Position numbers and translations under genes: made by a program. The notes beneath the pieces were generated by a model. The model was not told the origin of the DNA. It was given only the letters and a program-made list of their open reading frames with translations, and searched no databases. Positions 45,799-55,242 of a stretch of DNA of 64,000 nucleotides are shown here, piece by piece. The first letter of the stretch is position 1, and each line of letters opens with the position of its first letter. Origin of the DNA: Roseibium litorale (GTDB lineage Bacteria; Pseudomonadota; Alphaproteobacteria; Rhizobiales; Stappiaceae); NCBI RefSeq assembly GCF_014842915.1, contig NZ_JACYXI010000006.1:186001-250000 (forward strand). Reading direction: 5' to 3'.

Positions 45799-46602
45799 AT
45801 GACCATGGCGGTGCAAATCAAGGACATGACGTTCGACAAGGTCGAGACCGGCCCGGTCGGCGTGCGTGTCTTTCAAGGTGCCGAGTATGAGAAGTCACCG
45901 CCTGTCCTGATCTACTTCCACTCCGGAGCCTTTCTCGAAGAAGGCCGGATGGACAGCGACGTCGCAACCACCCTGGCGCAAACCGGGGCAATTGTCGTCA
46001 TCCCGGATGTCAACGCCCCCCTCGGCGGCGTTTTCCCGAAGCCGCTTGAAGTGGGGTTTTCAATCTTCAGCTACCTTGCGCAAAAGCGCGCGGGGCTCGG
46101 CAACCGTAAATCCCTCCTGCTGCTTGGCGGCGCGGAGGCCGGGGGCAATCTGGCCGCAGCCATTGCCCACAAGGCGCGGGATTACCGGGCAAACGAGCTG
46201 GACGGCCAGGTTCTTCTGTCGCCGCTTCTGGATCCGTTCATGGCATCCGCCTCCATGCAAAAGGCAGCCGCAGCCGGCATGAGAAACCGCTGGTCGGAAG
46301 GCTGGAGCCATTATCTTAGCGGGGGTGTCTGCCATCCCTATGCGGCGCCTTGCACCTGCTCCCGGCAGGCAGGTCTGGCTCCGGCGCTCATCGTGACCTC
46401 GGAGGACGATCCTCTAAGGGACGAAACCCTGGCCTATTCCCGCAAGCTTTCAAGCTCCGGCGTCCGGGTCCAGGAACATATCTTTCCTGAAGGCGCGAGC
46501 TGGCCTTCGATCTACGGTGCAAAATGCCCCATGGCCGCAAATTGGCAAGCCGGCCTCACAGAGCAGTTCGAGAGCTTTGTAAGGTCAGTCACCATCCAGT
46601 GA
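45799..46602 (+). CDS. Alpha/beta-hydrolase fold protein lacking catalytic Ser and His
   Basis: This 267-residue protein is related to the hormone-sensitive-lipase group: HSGAF (41-45) matches the oxyanion HGG motif and SEDDPLRDE (201-209) the acid-loop motif. At the nucleophile elbow, where GDSAGG is expected, the sequence reads GGAEAGG with Glu113 in place of Ser. In the C-terminal G-x-x-H-G-F motif the segment is EGASWPS, with no His. The protein is thus probably not an esterase. It is the first gene of a LysR-controlled unit with the RND pump genes, 58 bases before the next start, so a binding or sensing role is possible. Confidence 0.8.
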   Translation: MTMAVQIKDMTFDKVETGPVGVRVFQGAEYEKSPPVLIYFHSGAFLEEGRMDSDVATTLAQTGAIVVIPDVNAPLGGVFPKPLEVGFSIFSYLAQKRAGLGNRKSLLLLGGAEAGGNLAAAIAHKARDYRANELDGQVLLSPLLDPFMASASMQKAAAAGMRNRWSEGWSHYLSGGVCHPYAAPCTCSRQAGLAPALIVTSEDDPLRDETLAYSRKLSSSGVRVQEHIFPEGASWPSIYGAKCPMAANWQAGLTEQFESFVRSVTIQ

Positions 46603-46660
46603 CGGAAAAACAGCAACTCAGCTTTTGAGCCTTCCTCCCGGAGGCTCGAGGAGACGGAAA

Positions 46661-47851
46661 ATGGCATCACGTAATACACGCCGCGTCCTGCTGGGCGCCG
46701 GCATCGGTCTCGTATTGTCCGCAACAACAGCTGTTTATCTTCTTGAACAGCCCTTCAGTCCTCCGGCCTCTGCCGCCGGCGGACAGGAAGCACCGCCCGC
46801 GATTCCCGTAACGGTCGCCAAGGTCGACAGCCGGGCCATCACGCTCTGGCAGGAGTTCTCCGGCCGGCTGGAAGCCGTTGAACGGGTGCAGGTGCGCTCC
46901 CGGGTGACCGGCCAAATTCAGTCGGTGCACTTCCGCGAAGGCGCTCTGGTAAAGGAGGGCGACCTGCTGTTCACCATCGACCCTGCCCCCTATGAGGCAA
47001 CGGTCGCCCAGCGGGAAGGCCAGGTCGCCTCGGCAGAGGCACAGCTCAAGCTGGCAAAGCTGGAACTGGACCGCGGCAGCAAGCTGATCGGGGCCCGGGC
47101 CATTTCGCAAAGCGCGCTCGATCAGCGCCTCAATGCCTTTGACGAAGCCCTGGCTAACCTTCAATCCGCAAAGGCAGCTCTCCGGTCGGCAAAGCTCGAG
47201 CTGGATTACACGAAGATCAAGGCTCCGGTGAGCGGCCGGGTCGGCAAGATCGAAATCACCGCGGGCAACCTGGTTGCAGCAGGTCTTTCCTCGCCTGTCC
47301 TGACCAGTCTGGTCTCCGTCAACCCGATCTACGCGAGCTTCAATGTCAGCGAAGACACGGTCGCCAAGGCCCTGTCCGAACTGCCCGTTTCCAGCGGAGC
47401 TCTGGCCCCGATCGAAGACATTCCGGTCGAAATCGGAACCTCGGCGGATGAAGGCACTCCCATCAAGGGCAAGCTGCAGCTGATCGACAACCAGGTCGAT
47501 GCCGCCAGCGGCACGATCAATGTGCGGGCGGTCTTCGAAAATCCCGGCCAGCGCCTGATCCCCGGCCAGTTCGTCCGCATCCGCATGGGCGAACCGGACC
47601 CGATGGAAAAGATCCTGATCAGCGAACGGGCCATCGGAACGGACCAGGACAAGAAGTTCGTCTATGTCGTCAATGACGACAACAAGGTGAGCTACCGTAC
47701 TGTGGAACTCGGACAATCCGCGGATGGCGGGCAGATCGTCAGCAGCGGGCTTGCCGCAGGTGAGACGATCGTCGTGAACGGCCTGCAGCGCATCCGTTCG
47801 GGTGCGACGGTCCTGCCGCAGCCGGAAGGCAAGGTCGCCGCCGCCCAGTAA
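46661..47851 (+). CDS. RND efflux pump periplasmic adaptor (membrane fusion protein)
   Basis: This protein has 396 residues from the ATG giving MASRNTRR. One N-terminal helix (VLLGAGIGLVLSATTAVYL) anchors it; no lipobox Cys is visible. The two halves of the lipoyl domain flank a helical hairpin: GRLEAVERVQVRSRVTGQIQSVHFREG and LDYTKIKAPVSGRVGKIEI. Beta-barrel and membrane-proximal domains follow. It joins the RND pump encoded next to an outer-membrane channel. No TolC/OprM-type gene is in this operon, so it must borrow one. Confidence 0.92.
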   Translation: MASRNTRRVLLGAGIGLVLSATTAVYLLEQPFSPPASAAGGQEAPPAIPVTVAKVDSRAITLWQEFSGRLEAVERVQVRSRVTGQIQSVHFREGALVKEGDLLFTIDPAPYEATVAQREGQVASAEAQLKLAKLELDRGSKLIGARAISQSALDQRLNAFDEALANLQSAKAALRSAKLELDYTKIKAPVSGRVGKIEITAGNLVAAGLSSPVLTSLVSVNPIYASFNVSEDTVAKALSELPVSSGALAPIEDIPVEIGTSADEGTPIKGKLQLIDNQVDAASGTINVRAVFENPGQRLIPGQFVRIRMGEPDPMEKILISERAIGTDQDKKFVYVVNDDNKVSYRTVELGQSADGGQIVSSGLAAGETIVVNGLQRIRSGATVLPQPEGKVAAAQ

Positions 47852-47993
47852 AGATCCGGACGCGGGACAGAGGTTCCCCGGAGCCGCCGTCCCGCTGACC
47901 TGGCACCTGATAGAAACACCACTGCAACTGGCGGACCCGTCCGCCGGAACGGGATTCTGTGTCCCGGCCACTGCCCGAAAGAGGGGCCTTTCA

Positions 47994-50900
47994 ATGAGTA
48001 TCTCCCGATTTTTCGTCGACCGCCCGGTGTTCGCCGGGGTGCTATCGGTCCTCATTCTGGTCGCGGGCCTGATTGGCCTCGTGTCCCTTCCCATCTCCGA
48101 ATATCCGGAAGTCGTGCCGCCTTCGATCGTGGTGCGCGCCGCCTATCCGGGTGCAAACCCGAAGGTCATCGCGGAAACCGTCGCAACGCCCCTGGAGGAG
48201 CAGATCAACGGGGTCGAGGGCATGCTTTACATGTCCAGCCAGGCAACTTCCGATGGCGTCATGACCCTGACGGTCACCTTCCAGCTCGGCACCGATCCGG
48301 ACCAAGCGCAACAGCTCGTCCAGAACCGGGTGTCACAGGCAGAGCCCCGCCTGCCCGCTGAAGTGCGCAGCCTCGGTATCACCACGGTGAAGAGTTCGCC
48401 GGACCTGATGATGGTGGTCAACCTCACCTCCCCCAATGACCGCTACGACATCACCTACCTGCGGAACTATGCCGTCCTGAACATCAAGGACCGGCTGGCC
48501 CGCATTCAGGGCGTCGGCCAGGTGCAGGTCTTCGGCTCCGGCGATTATTCCATGCGGATCTGGGTCGACCCGCAAAAGGCAGCGGAGCACAATCTGGCGG
48601 CCAGCGACATCACCAATGCCATCCGCCAGCAGAACGTTCAGGCTGCCGCCGGGATCATCGGTGCCTCGCCGAATCTTTCCAGTGTCGACATGCAGCTGAG
48701 CGTGAACGCGCAAGGCCGCCTGCAGACACCGGAAGAGTTCGGTAACATCATCGTCAAGACCGGGGAAACAGGCCAGGTCACCCGCCTGCGGGACGTGGCC
48801 CGTGTGGAACTGGGCGCTGCCGACTATTCCCTGCGGTCTCTTCTGGACGGCAAGCCTGCCGTCGCCATTCCCGTGTTCCAGGCCCCCGGCTCCAACGCGA
48901 TCGCCATCTCGGATGCGGTGGTCGAGACCATGAACGAACTTCAGGACGTCATGCCGGAAGGCGTGCAGTACGAGATCGTCTACGACACCACGAAGTTTGT
49001 CCGCGCCTCCATCGAGAAGGTGGTGGACACGCTGCTGGAGGCCATCCTGCTCGTGGTCATCGTCGTCATTCTGTTCCTGCAGACATGGCGCGCCTCGATC
49101 ATCCCGCTCATCGCCGTTCCCGTGTCCATCATCGGCACCTTCGGGGTGATGTATGTCTTCGGCTTCTCCATCAATGCGCTCAGCCTGTTCGGCCTAGTGC
49201 TCGCGATTGGGATCGTGGTCGATGATGCCATCGTCGTGGTCGAAAACGTTGAACGGAACATCGAGAACGGCCTCAACCCGCGCAATGCGACCTATCAGGC
49301 CATGAAGGAGGTCTCCGGACCAATCATCGCCATCGCGCTGGTTCTGGTCGCTGTTTTCGTACCTCTGGCCTTCATCACCGGCCTCTCCGGCCAGTTCTAT
49401 CGCCAGTTCGCGCTGACCATCGCCATCTCGACGGTCATCTCGGCCGTCAACTCCCTGACCTTGTCGCCGGCGCTCGCCGCCCTGCTTTTAAAGGGGCATC
49501 ACGCGCCAAAGGATCTTCTGACCCGCGTCATGGACCGCCTGTTCGGCTGGTTCTTCCGGCGCTTCAACCGGGCCTTCGGCAGCGGGTCGAATGCCTATGC
49601 CCGCGGTATTGGCGGTCTTTTGTCCCGCAAGAGCATCGTCATGGCCGTCTATCTGGTTCTGGCAGGCGCAACCTATGTTCTCTTCACCACCGTACCGGGC
49701 GGCTTCGTTCCGGCACAGGACAAGCAGTATCTGATCGGCTTTGCGCAGCTTCCGGACGGGGCGACGCTTGACCGGACAGAGGATGTCATCAAGCGCATGA
49801 GCGACATCGCGATGGAACAGCCGGGCGTCGAGCATGCCATTGCCTTCCCCGGTCTCTCGATCAACGGCTTCACCAACTCCTCCAACGCGGGCATCGTCTT
49901 TGCGTCCCTGGCGGATTTCGAGGAACGCCGCACGCCGGAGCTCTCCGGAGATGCCATCGCGATGCAGTTGAACCAGAAGTTCGGCGCGATTCAGGACGCG
50001 TTCATCGCCATGTTCTCCCCGCCTCCCGTTCAGGGCCTGGGAACGACCGGCGGGTTCAAGCTGCAGATCGAGGACCGGGCAGGTCTCGGCTATCCGGCTC
50101 TGGATGCAGCCAAGACTGCCTTCCTGACCAAGGCCTATCAGTCCCCGGAACTGGCAGGTCTCTTCTCCAGCTTCCAGATCAACGTGCCGCAGCTCTATGC
50201 GGATCTGGACCGGACCAAGGCGGAACAGCTGGGCGTTTCGGTGACGGATGTCTTCGAAACGCTGCAGATCTATCTCGGCTCGCTTTATGTGAATGACTTC
50301 AACGCTTTTGGCCGCACCTACAGTGTGCGTGTCCAGGCCGATGCAGAGTTCCGCTCAAGACCGGAGGATATCGGACGTCTGAAGGTACGCTCCAGCTCCG
50401 GCCAGATGATCCCGCTCTCGGCCCTGATGAAGGTCGATGCCACCACCGGTCCGGAACGGGCAACCCGCTACAACGGCTTCCTGGCGGCCGATGTGAACGG
50501 CGGACCTGCCCACGGCTTCTCTTCGGGACAGGCTCAGGCAGCGGTGGAGCGGATCGCGGCAGAAACCCTGCCCAAGGGCATCAGCTTCGAATGGACGGAT
50601 CTGACCTATCAGCAGATCCTGGCGGGAAGCTCCGGCGTGCTGGTCTTCCCCCTCGCCCTGCTGCTGGTCTATCTGGTTCTGGCCGCCCAGTATGAAAGCC
50701 TGACCTTGCCCATCGCGATCATCATGATCGTGCCAATGAGCGTGCTTGCCGCCCTGACCGGCGTCTGGCTGACCGCCGGAGACAACAACATCTTCACCCA
50801 GATCGGGCTGGTGGTGCTGGTGGGGCTGTCGGCAAAGAACGCGATCCTGATCGTGGAATTTGCCCGGGAGCTCGAATTCGCAGGCCGCAAACCGGTTGAA

Positions 50901-51167
50901 GCGGCCATCGAGGCCAGCCGCTTGAGACTGCGCCCGATCCTGATGACGTCCCTGGCCTTCATCATGGGCGTCGTGCCGCTGGTCTATTCGACCGGAGCCG
51001 GTGCGGAAATGCGTGTCGCCATGGGGGTTGCCGTGTTCTCCGGCATGATCGGCGTCACCTTCTTCGGCATCTTCATGACACCGGTCTTCTATGTGCTGAT
51101 CAGGCGGCTTACGGGCAACCGCCCCCTGGCCCAGCACGGCGAACCGGAGCTCCAGGAAGCCTCCTGA
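47994..51167 (+). CDS. RND multidrug efflux permease (HAE1 family, AcrB-like)
   Basis: The protein has 1057 residues; the ATG gives MSISRFFVDRPVFAGVLSV, the family start. Twelve membrane helices and two large periplasmic loops make the trimeric proton-driven exporter. LAIGIVVDDAIVVVENVER in helix 4 carries the proton-relay Asp pair, and the conserved Lys lies in GLSAKNAILIVEFA of helix 10. The gap of 142 bases after the adaptor gene has no clear gene. Substrates are probably hydrophobic toxicants, controlled by the upstream LysR regulator. Confidence 0.95.
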   Translation: MSISRFFVDRPVFAGVLSVLILVAGLIGLVSLPISEYPEVVPPSIVVRAAYPGANPKVIAETVATPLEEQINGVEGMLYMSSQATSDGVMTLTVTFQLGTDPDQAQQLVQNRVSQAEPRLPAEVRSLGITTVKSSPDLMMVVNLTSPNDRYDITYLRNYAVLNIKDRLARIQGVGQVQVFGSGDYSMRIWVDPQKAAEHNLAASDITNAIRQQNVQAAAGIIGASPNLSSVDMQLSVNAQGRLQTPEEFGNIIVKTGETGQVTRLRDVARVELGAADYSLRSLLDGKPAVAIPVFQAPGSNAIAISDAVVETMNELQDVMPEGVQYEIVYDTTKFVRASIEKVVDTLLEAILLVVIVVILFLQTWRASIIPLIAVPVSIIGTFGVMYVFGFSINALSLFGLVLAIGIVVDDAIVVVENVERNIENGLNPRNATYQAMKEVSGPIIAIALVLVAVFVPLAFITGLSGQFYRQFALTIAISTVISAVNSLTLSPALAALLLKGHHAPKDLLTRVMDRLFGWFFRRFNRAFGSGSNAYARGIGGLLSRKSIVMAVYLVLAGATYVLFTTVPGGFVPAQDKQYLIGFAQLPDGATLDRTEDVIKRMSDIAMEQPGVEHAIAFPGLSINGFTNSSNAGIVFASLADFEERRTPELSGDAIAMQLNQKFGAIQDAFIAMFSPPPVQGLGTTGGFKLQIEDRAGLGYPALDAAKTAFLTKAYQSPELAGLFSSFQINVPQLYADLDRTKAEQLGVSVTDVFETLQIYLGSLYVNDFNAFGRTYSVRVQADAEFRSRPEDIGRLKVRSSSGQMIPLSALMKVDATTGPERATRYNGFLAADVNGGPAHGFSSGQAQAAVERIAAETLPKGISFEWTDLTYQQILAGSSGVLVFPLALLLVYLVLAAQYESLTLPIAIIMIVPMSVLAALTGVWLTAGDNNIFTQIGLVVLVGLSAKNAILIVEFARELEFAGRKPVEAAIEASRLRLRPILMTSLAFIMGVVPLVYSTGAGAEMRVAMGVAVFSGMIGVTFFGIFMTPVFYVLIRRLTGNRPLAQHGEPELQEAS

Positions 51168-51399
51168 ACCCTTAGACCTTCACCTGAGAAGGTGGAGGTC
51201 AACCTTGCCCCAGTCTTCTCCGCCGCCCCCGGAGAACGGCTTGGGCTCCGCATTTGTGGAGGTTATTGCAGTGCAAGCCGACCCGCGCCACTCAAGCGCT
51301 CCGGCGATCCTCGCTCTGGAAGAGCGTCATGGCCGGGCTGCTGCCGGAACACCAGACCCGCGTGGCCGGACGCGCAAAGAAGGTCGCTAAGGTCAACAC
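51168..51399. other. Decayed intergenic stretch
   Basis: Apart from the hairpin at 51175-51200 I see no supported gene. Short frames cross it but none resembles a protein. GCGTCATGGCCGGGCTG near 51326 looks like the half of a palindromic repeat frequent in alphaproteobacterial intergenic DNA. Confidence 0.4.
51175..51200 (+). terminator. Hairpin after the RND permease gene
   Basis: GACCTTCACCT and AGGTGGAGGTC pair over 11 bases with one G-U, around GAGA. It lies 7 bases after the stop. The tail AACCTTG is not a strong U-tract. Confidence 0.45.
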
Positions 51400-51721
51400 G
51401 GCAAACCAGTCCACGCGCTTTGCCGCTGCCGCCGGAGACCGGGATGCCGCCGCGCTGGTGCTGAACAACGCCGAATGGTGAGCCATGCGCCAATCTGTCC
51501 TGGACATCTATCCCGATGACCATGCCTCCAAGGCACACGCGGTCCCGCTGACCGACCTTTCGCCCAGTCCGGATTTCACGAAAGTCGCCGAAGCAAGCCG
51601 CGCCCGGGCGAGGCGAGTGTCGGCACCGGACGCTTTCGAAAAGGCGCTCACCGATGCGCTTGCACACGTGGAAGCGAAAAAGGGTCTGGCTCTGATTGAG
51701 GTGGCCATTGGCAAGGGCTGA
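51400..51721 (+). pseudogene. Remnant of a TPP-dependent enzyme (C-terminal part)
   Basis: One frame reads AALVLNNAEW, then a TGA at 51479-51481, then AMRQSVLDIYPDDHASKA..PSPDFTKVAEASRARARRV and ends EAKKGLALIEVAIGKG. This is the C-terminal TPP-binding domain of acetolactate-synthase/benzoylformate-decarboxylase-like enzymes (NN-x-x-W motif, DF-x-K-VAEA, final LIEV). In homologues a Gly usually follows W, so GGA to TGA is the likely nonsense change. The N-terminal 400 or more residues are missing, so the gene is dead. Confidence 0.6.
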
Positions 51722-52085
51722 TTGCTGCCGGCCGTTAAGTGCAAAGCGGAGATCCGGGATCCCGCACAGGCTCAACACATACAACGTGGCGCGTTTCAAG
51801 CCGGGTCCAGGCTCAAGGCCGGGATGGGGAGGGAATATCCGTCAGGTTTTTGGGTTTGTCATTCGCCTAAGGCACGGCCACATGGCCGTGCCTCAGATTG
51901 ATTACAAACCCCTCGGTTTTTGGCGGCAGCCAGAATCGAGGGGTTTTGATTCCGATATGTTCACGATTTGAATCTGTGACGTTCCGTGAATCTGAACCTC
52001 TTCGATAGGCTTCAGAGGTTTGTCAGCAGTCTGAGGCACGGCCACATGGCCGTGCCTTTCGTCTTTCTGAGATCCCGCCCGTTAA
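51722..52085. repeat. Repeat-rich intergenic region with two identical palindromes
   Basis: AGGCACGGCCA-CA-TGGCCGTGCCT occurs at 51870-51893 and again at 52034-52057, identical over 24 bases. The second copy is followed by TTTCGTCTTT, like a plus-strand terminator. Between them AACCCCTCG and CGAGGGGTT form a third inverted repeat (about 51906-51947). A copy of the AAGCGGAGATCCGGGAT repeat is at about 51742-51766. No gene is visible. Confidence 0.65.
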
Positions 52086-53531
52086 TCAGAACGGGTAGTG
52101 CTGGTTCGGATCTTCGATCGTGATCCAGCGCAGGTCGGTGAACTCGGCAATGGCCGCCTTGCCGCCGAACCGGCCATAGCCGGAGTCACCGACACCCCCA
52201 AAGGGCATCTGCGGCTCGTCGGAAACCGTCGGACCGTTGATGTGGCAAATGCCGCTTTTGATCTGGTTGGCCGCAGAAATCGCCCGGTTGATGTCCTGGC
52301 TGAACACAGCAGCCGAAAGGCCGTATTCGGTGTCATTCGCCGTTGCAATGGCCTCGGCGTCTCCTTTCACGCGGATGATCGACTTCACAGGACCAAAGCT
52401 TTCTTCGCGGTAGATGCGCATCTCCGGCGTCACAGCGTCAAGCAGGGTTGCCGAATGGATCGCCCCATCCCGCTGGCCGCCCGCGACAAGCTTGGCACCC
52501 TTTGCAGTCGCGTCAGCGATCAGGGCATCCATCTTGGTGCCAGCATCGACGCTGACCAGGGATCCGAGGACAACATGATCGCGCGGGTTGCCGAAAGGCA
52601 GCTTCGATGCCCGGGCCGCCAGCTTCTCCACGAATTCATCGGCGATGCTTTCATCGACGATAATGCGTTCGGTGGACATGCAGATCTGGCCCTGGTTCAT
52701 GAAAGCGCCGAAGATCGCCGCATTCACGGCCCCGTCAATATCCGCATCGGACAGCACGACCAGAGGCGCCTTGCCGCCAAGCTCCAGGAGCGCGGGCTTC
52801 AGGTTCTCACCTGCCAGGCGGCCAATGATCCGGCCAACAGCAGAAGACCCGGTGAAATTCACGTGACGGACTTCCGGTGCCTCGATCAGGGCCTTGACGA
52901 CCTCTGCTGCATCCTTGGGCGCGTTCGAGACATAGTTGACGACACCCTCGGGCAGACCAGCCTCAACAAAACAGTCGACGATCATGCGGTGCGTCTTCGG
53001 GCAGGCTTCCGAACCTTTGAAGATGACCGTGTTGCCGCAGGCCAACGGCATTGCGAGCGCGCGCGTGCCAAGAATGACCGGCGCGTTCCACGGCGCAATG
53101 CCAAGGCAGACACCCTTCGGACGAGTAACAGCCATGGCCAGCGTGCCGGGCTTGTTCGAGGGAATAACCTCGCCACCGATCTGGGTGATCATTGCGGCAG
53201 CTTCCCGGATGACGCCCGCAGCCAGCATGACGTTGAACCCGGCCCAGAGCCCCGTCGATCCGGTCTCCGCGATCATGGCCGCGACGAAATCGGCGGACTT
53301 GGAATCCATGATGTCGGCGGCCTTGTTCAAAAGCGCGCGCCTCTGCCCCGGAGACATTGCAGCCCAGGCCGGGAAAGCTGCTGCAGCTGCCTTGGCGGCG
53401 GCCAGAGCATCAGCGGTCCGTGCGGCTGCGGCAGCCGATGCCACCTCGCCGGTCACGGGATCATGTCGCTCAAAGGTTTCCCCGCCCGCAGCTGCCACGT
53501 CCTTGTTGTTGATGACGAATTGAACAGTCAT
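52086..53531 (-). CDS. Aldehyde dehydrogenase, salicylaldehyde/vanillin dehydrogenase-like
   Basis: This 481-residue NAD(P)-dependent enzyme oxidises an aldehyde to the acid. LELGGKAPLVVLSDADID contains the general base Glu, and NQGQICMSTERIIV the nucleophile Cys. The ending MPFGGVGDSGYGRFGGKAAIAEFTDLRWITIE is typical for the vanillin, salicylaldehyde and benzaldehyde dehydrogenase branch. A related gene lies 93 bases upstream on the same strand. The exact aromatic aldehyde is unknown. Confidence 0.88.
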   Translation of the reverse strand: MTVQFVINNKDVAAAGGETFERHDPVTGEVASAAAAARTADALAAAKAAAAAFPAWAAMSPGQRRALLNKAADIMDSKSADFVAAMIAETGSTGLWAGFNVMLAAGVIREAAAMITQIGGEVIPSNKPGTLAMAVTRPKGVCLGIAPWNAPVILGTRALAMPLACGNTVIFKGSEACPKTHRMIVDCFVEAGLPEGVVNYVSNAPKDAAEVVKALIEAPEVRHVNFTGSSAVGRIIGRLAGENLKPALLELGGKAPLVVLSDADIDGAVNAAIFGAFMNQGQICMSTERIIVDESIADEFVEKLAARASKLPFGNPRDHVVLGSLVSVDAGTKMDALIADATAKGAKLVAGGQRDGAIHSATLLDAVTPEMRIYREESFGPVKSIIRVKGDAEAIATANDTEYGLSAAVFSQDINRAISAANQIKSGICHINGPTVSDEPQMPFGGVGDSGYGRFGGKAAIAEFTDLRWITIEDPNQHYPF

Positions 53532-53624
53532 GTTTCTCTCCTTGGAAGTCCTTGATCTTGTGATTGTTGAAGCTATTGGCCTTACGGCACTTGCTGCAGC
53601 CGGTCTGCCGTGTCTTGCCTGCTG

Positions 53625-55127
53625 TCATGCCTCCCTGGGGACGCGCTTGGAGGTGATCCAGCGCAGCTCCGTGAACTCGTCCAGGCAGCCCGGCCCGCCG
53701 AAACGGCCATAGCCACTCGATTTCACACCTCCGAACGGCATGAAGGGATCGTCGGCAACCGTCGCGGAGTTGATGTGGCAAATACCGGTTTCCAACTGGT
53801 CAGCGACCGCACGGGCGGCGGAAAGATCACTGCCGAAGACAGCGGACGACAGTCCGTATTCGCAATCGTTCGCGACAGTCACTGCCTCCTCAACCGATCC
53901 GACCCGGTAGATACCGACGAGCGGGCCAAAGCACTCTTCCGAATAGATCCGCATCATCGGCGAGACATGGTCGATGACGGTCGCATCCATGAACTGGCCG
54001 CGGGCCGGACCGCCGGAGCGCAGAACGCCCCCCTTGGTGACGGCGTCTTCGATCAGGGCAGAGAGCCGGACCGCAATGGACGAGGTCGCCAGCGGGCCGA
54101 TGCGGACACCCGGATTGCGGGGATCGCCCGCGGTCAGGGCACTGGCCCGTTCGGCGAGTGCAGCGACAAACGCATCGGCAATCGCGTGATCGACTATGAT
54201 CCGGTCCGTCGCCATGCAGATCTGGCCAGAGTTCAGATAGGCGCCGAAGAGAGCGGCCTCCACCGTCTGGCCGATGTCCGCATCAGGAAGAACAATGAGC
54301 GGAGATTTGCCGCCGAGCTCCAGCAGACAGCGCTTGAGATGAGAAGCTGCAATGCCTGCGATGATGCGGCCAACGCGGGTCGAACCCGTGAAGTTGACCC
54401 GGCGGACGGGCGCGCAGGCAATCAGGGTCTCCACCACCTCGCGGGAGTTCTCCGGCGCATTTGTCAGGATGCTCAGGACACCTGCCGGAAGGCCCGCTTC
54501 ATGCAGCAGCTCTCCCAGGAGAACATGGGTCACGGGACAGAGTTCCGAGGCCTTGAAGATCACCGTGTTGCCGAAGGCAAGCGGAAAGGCGATGGCGCGG
54601 ATGCCAAGCGCGAGCGGGGCATTCCAGGGCGCGATGGCAAGGCAGACACCGGCAGGCACGCGAACGGCCTGTGACGGTTCGTCTGCCTGCTGCGACCTGC
54701 CGTTGCCGAACTGCTCTGCGAGCTGAGCCGTTGCCTCGAACACATCGGCAGCCACGCGGAGGTTGAACTCCACCCATTCCGCCGTGGCGCCGGTCTCCCG
54801 GAGCATGCTGTCTTGAAATCGCGCCGCATAGCGCGGAACCAGGGCCTTGGCGCGCCGGAGAATGGCTGCCCGTTCCGCGCCGCCCAGTCCCGACCAGGCG
54901 CTGAAACTGGCGGCGGCCACGGAAACCATCTGCTCGGCGTCGGCTGCACGGCCGTCCGCTGCAATGGAGGACACCAGACCGGTTGAGGGATCCAGACGCT
55001 CAAAGACCGCACCGGCCGCGGCGGCCTGATGGACACCCTTCACAAACAGCCCGGTTTTCAGCAGGCCTTCCGGAGCGCCTGACCCGCGCTTTTGTGGCGG
55101 ACTGCCCGCTGTTTCCATCCCGTTCAT
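53625..55127 (-). CDS. Aldehyde dehydrogenase, second paralogue
   Basis: This protein has 500 residues from the ATG giving MNGMETAG, preceded by AGGGGAGGA; the frame is open further upstream but overlaps the divergent regulator. Active-site Glu is in LELGGKSPLIVLPDADIG and Cys in NSGQICMATDRIIV. The C-terminal FGGVKSSGYGRFGGPGCLDEFTELRWIT matches the neighbouring dehydrogenase, so the two are probably an old tandem duplication. It is divergent from an AraC regulator, the likely controller of both. Confidence 0.88.
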   Translation of the reverse strand: MNGMETAGSPPQKRGSGAPEGLLKTGLFVKGVHQAAAAGAVFERLDPSTGLVSSIAADGRAADAEQMVSVAAASFSAWSGLGGAERAAILRRAKALVPRYAARFQDSMLRETGATAEWVEFNLRVAADVFEATAQLAEQFGNGRSQQADEPSQAVRVPAGVCLAIAPWNAPLALGIRAIAFPLAFGNTVIFKASELCPVTHVLLGELLHEAGLPAGVLSILTNAPENSREVVETLIACAPVRRVNFTGSTRVGRIIAGIAASHLKRCLLELGGKSPLIVLPDADIGQTVEAALFGAYLNSGQICMATDRIIVDHAIADAFVAALAERASALTAGDPRNPGVRIGPLATSSIAVRLSALIEDAVTKGGVLRSGGPARGQFMDATVIDHVSPMMRIYSEECFGPLVGIYRVGSVEEAVTVANDCEYGLSSAVFGSDLSAARAVADQLETGICHINSATVADDPFMPFGGVKSSGYGRFGGPGCLDEFTELRWITSKRVPREA

Positions 55128-55242
55128 GTGGTCCTCCCCTGCCTTTCCGGCAGACCATGGCCAATTCTCACCTTTTGCTCCGCTCAATAAATGCCCTATT
55201 ATGGGTAAATATTGAAGTTTTATGGGAATGTGACCATTTGCG

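Noticed and set aside
46667..48094. 475-codon minus-strand frame opposite the efflux adaptor gene
   Set aside because: It is a shadow of the adaptor gene.
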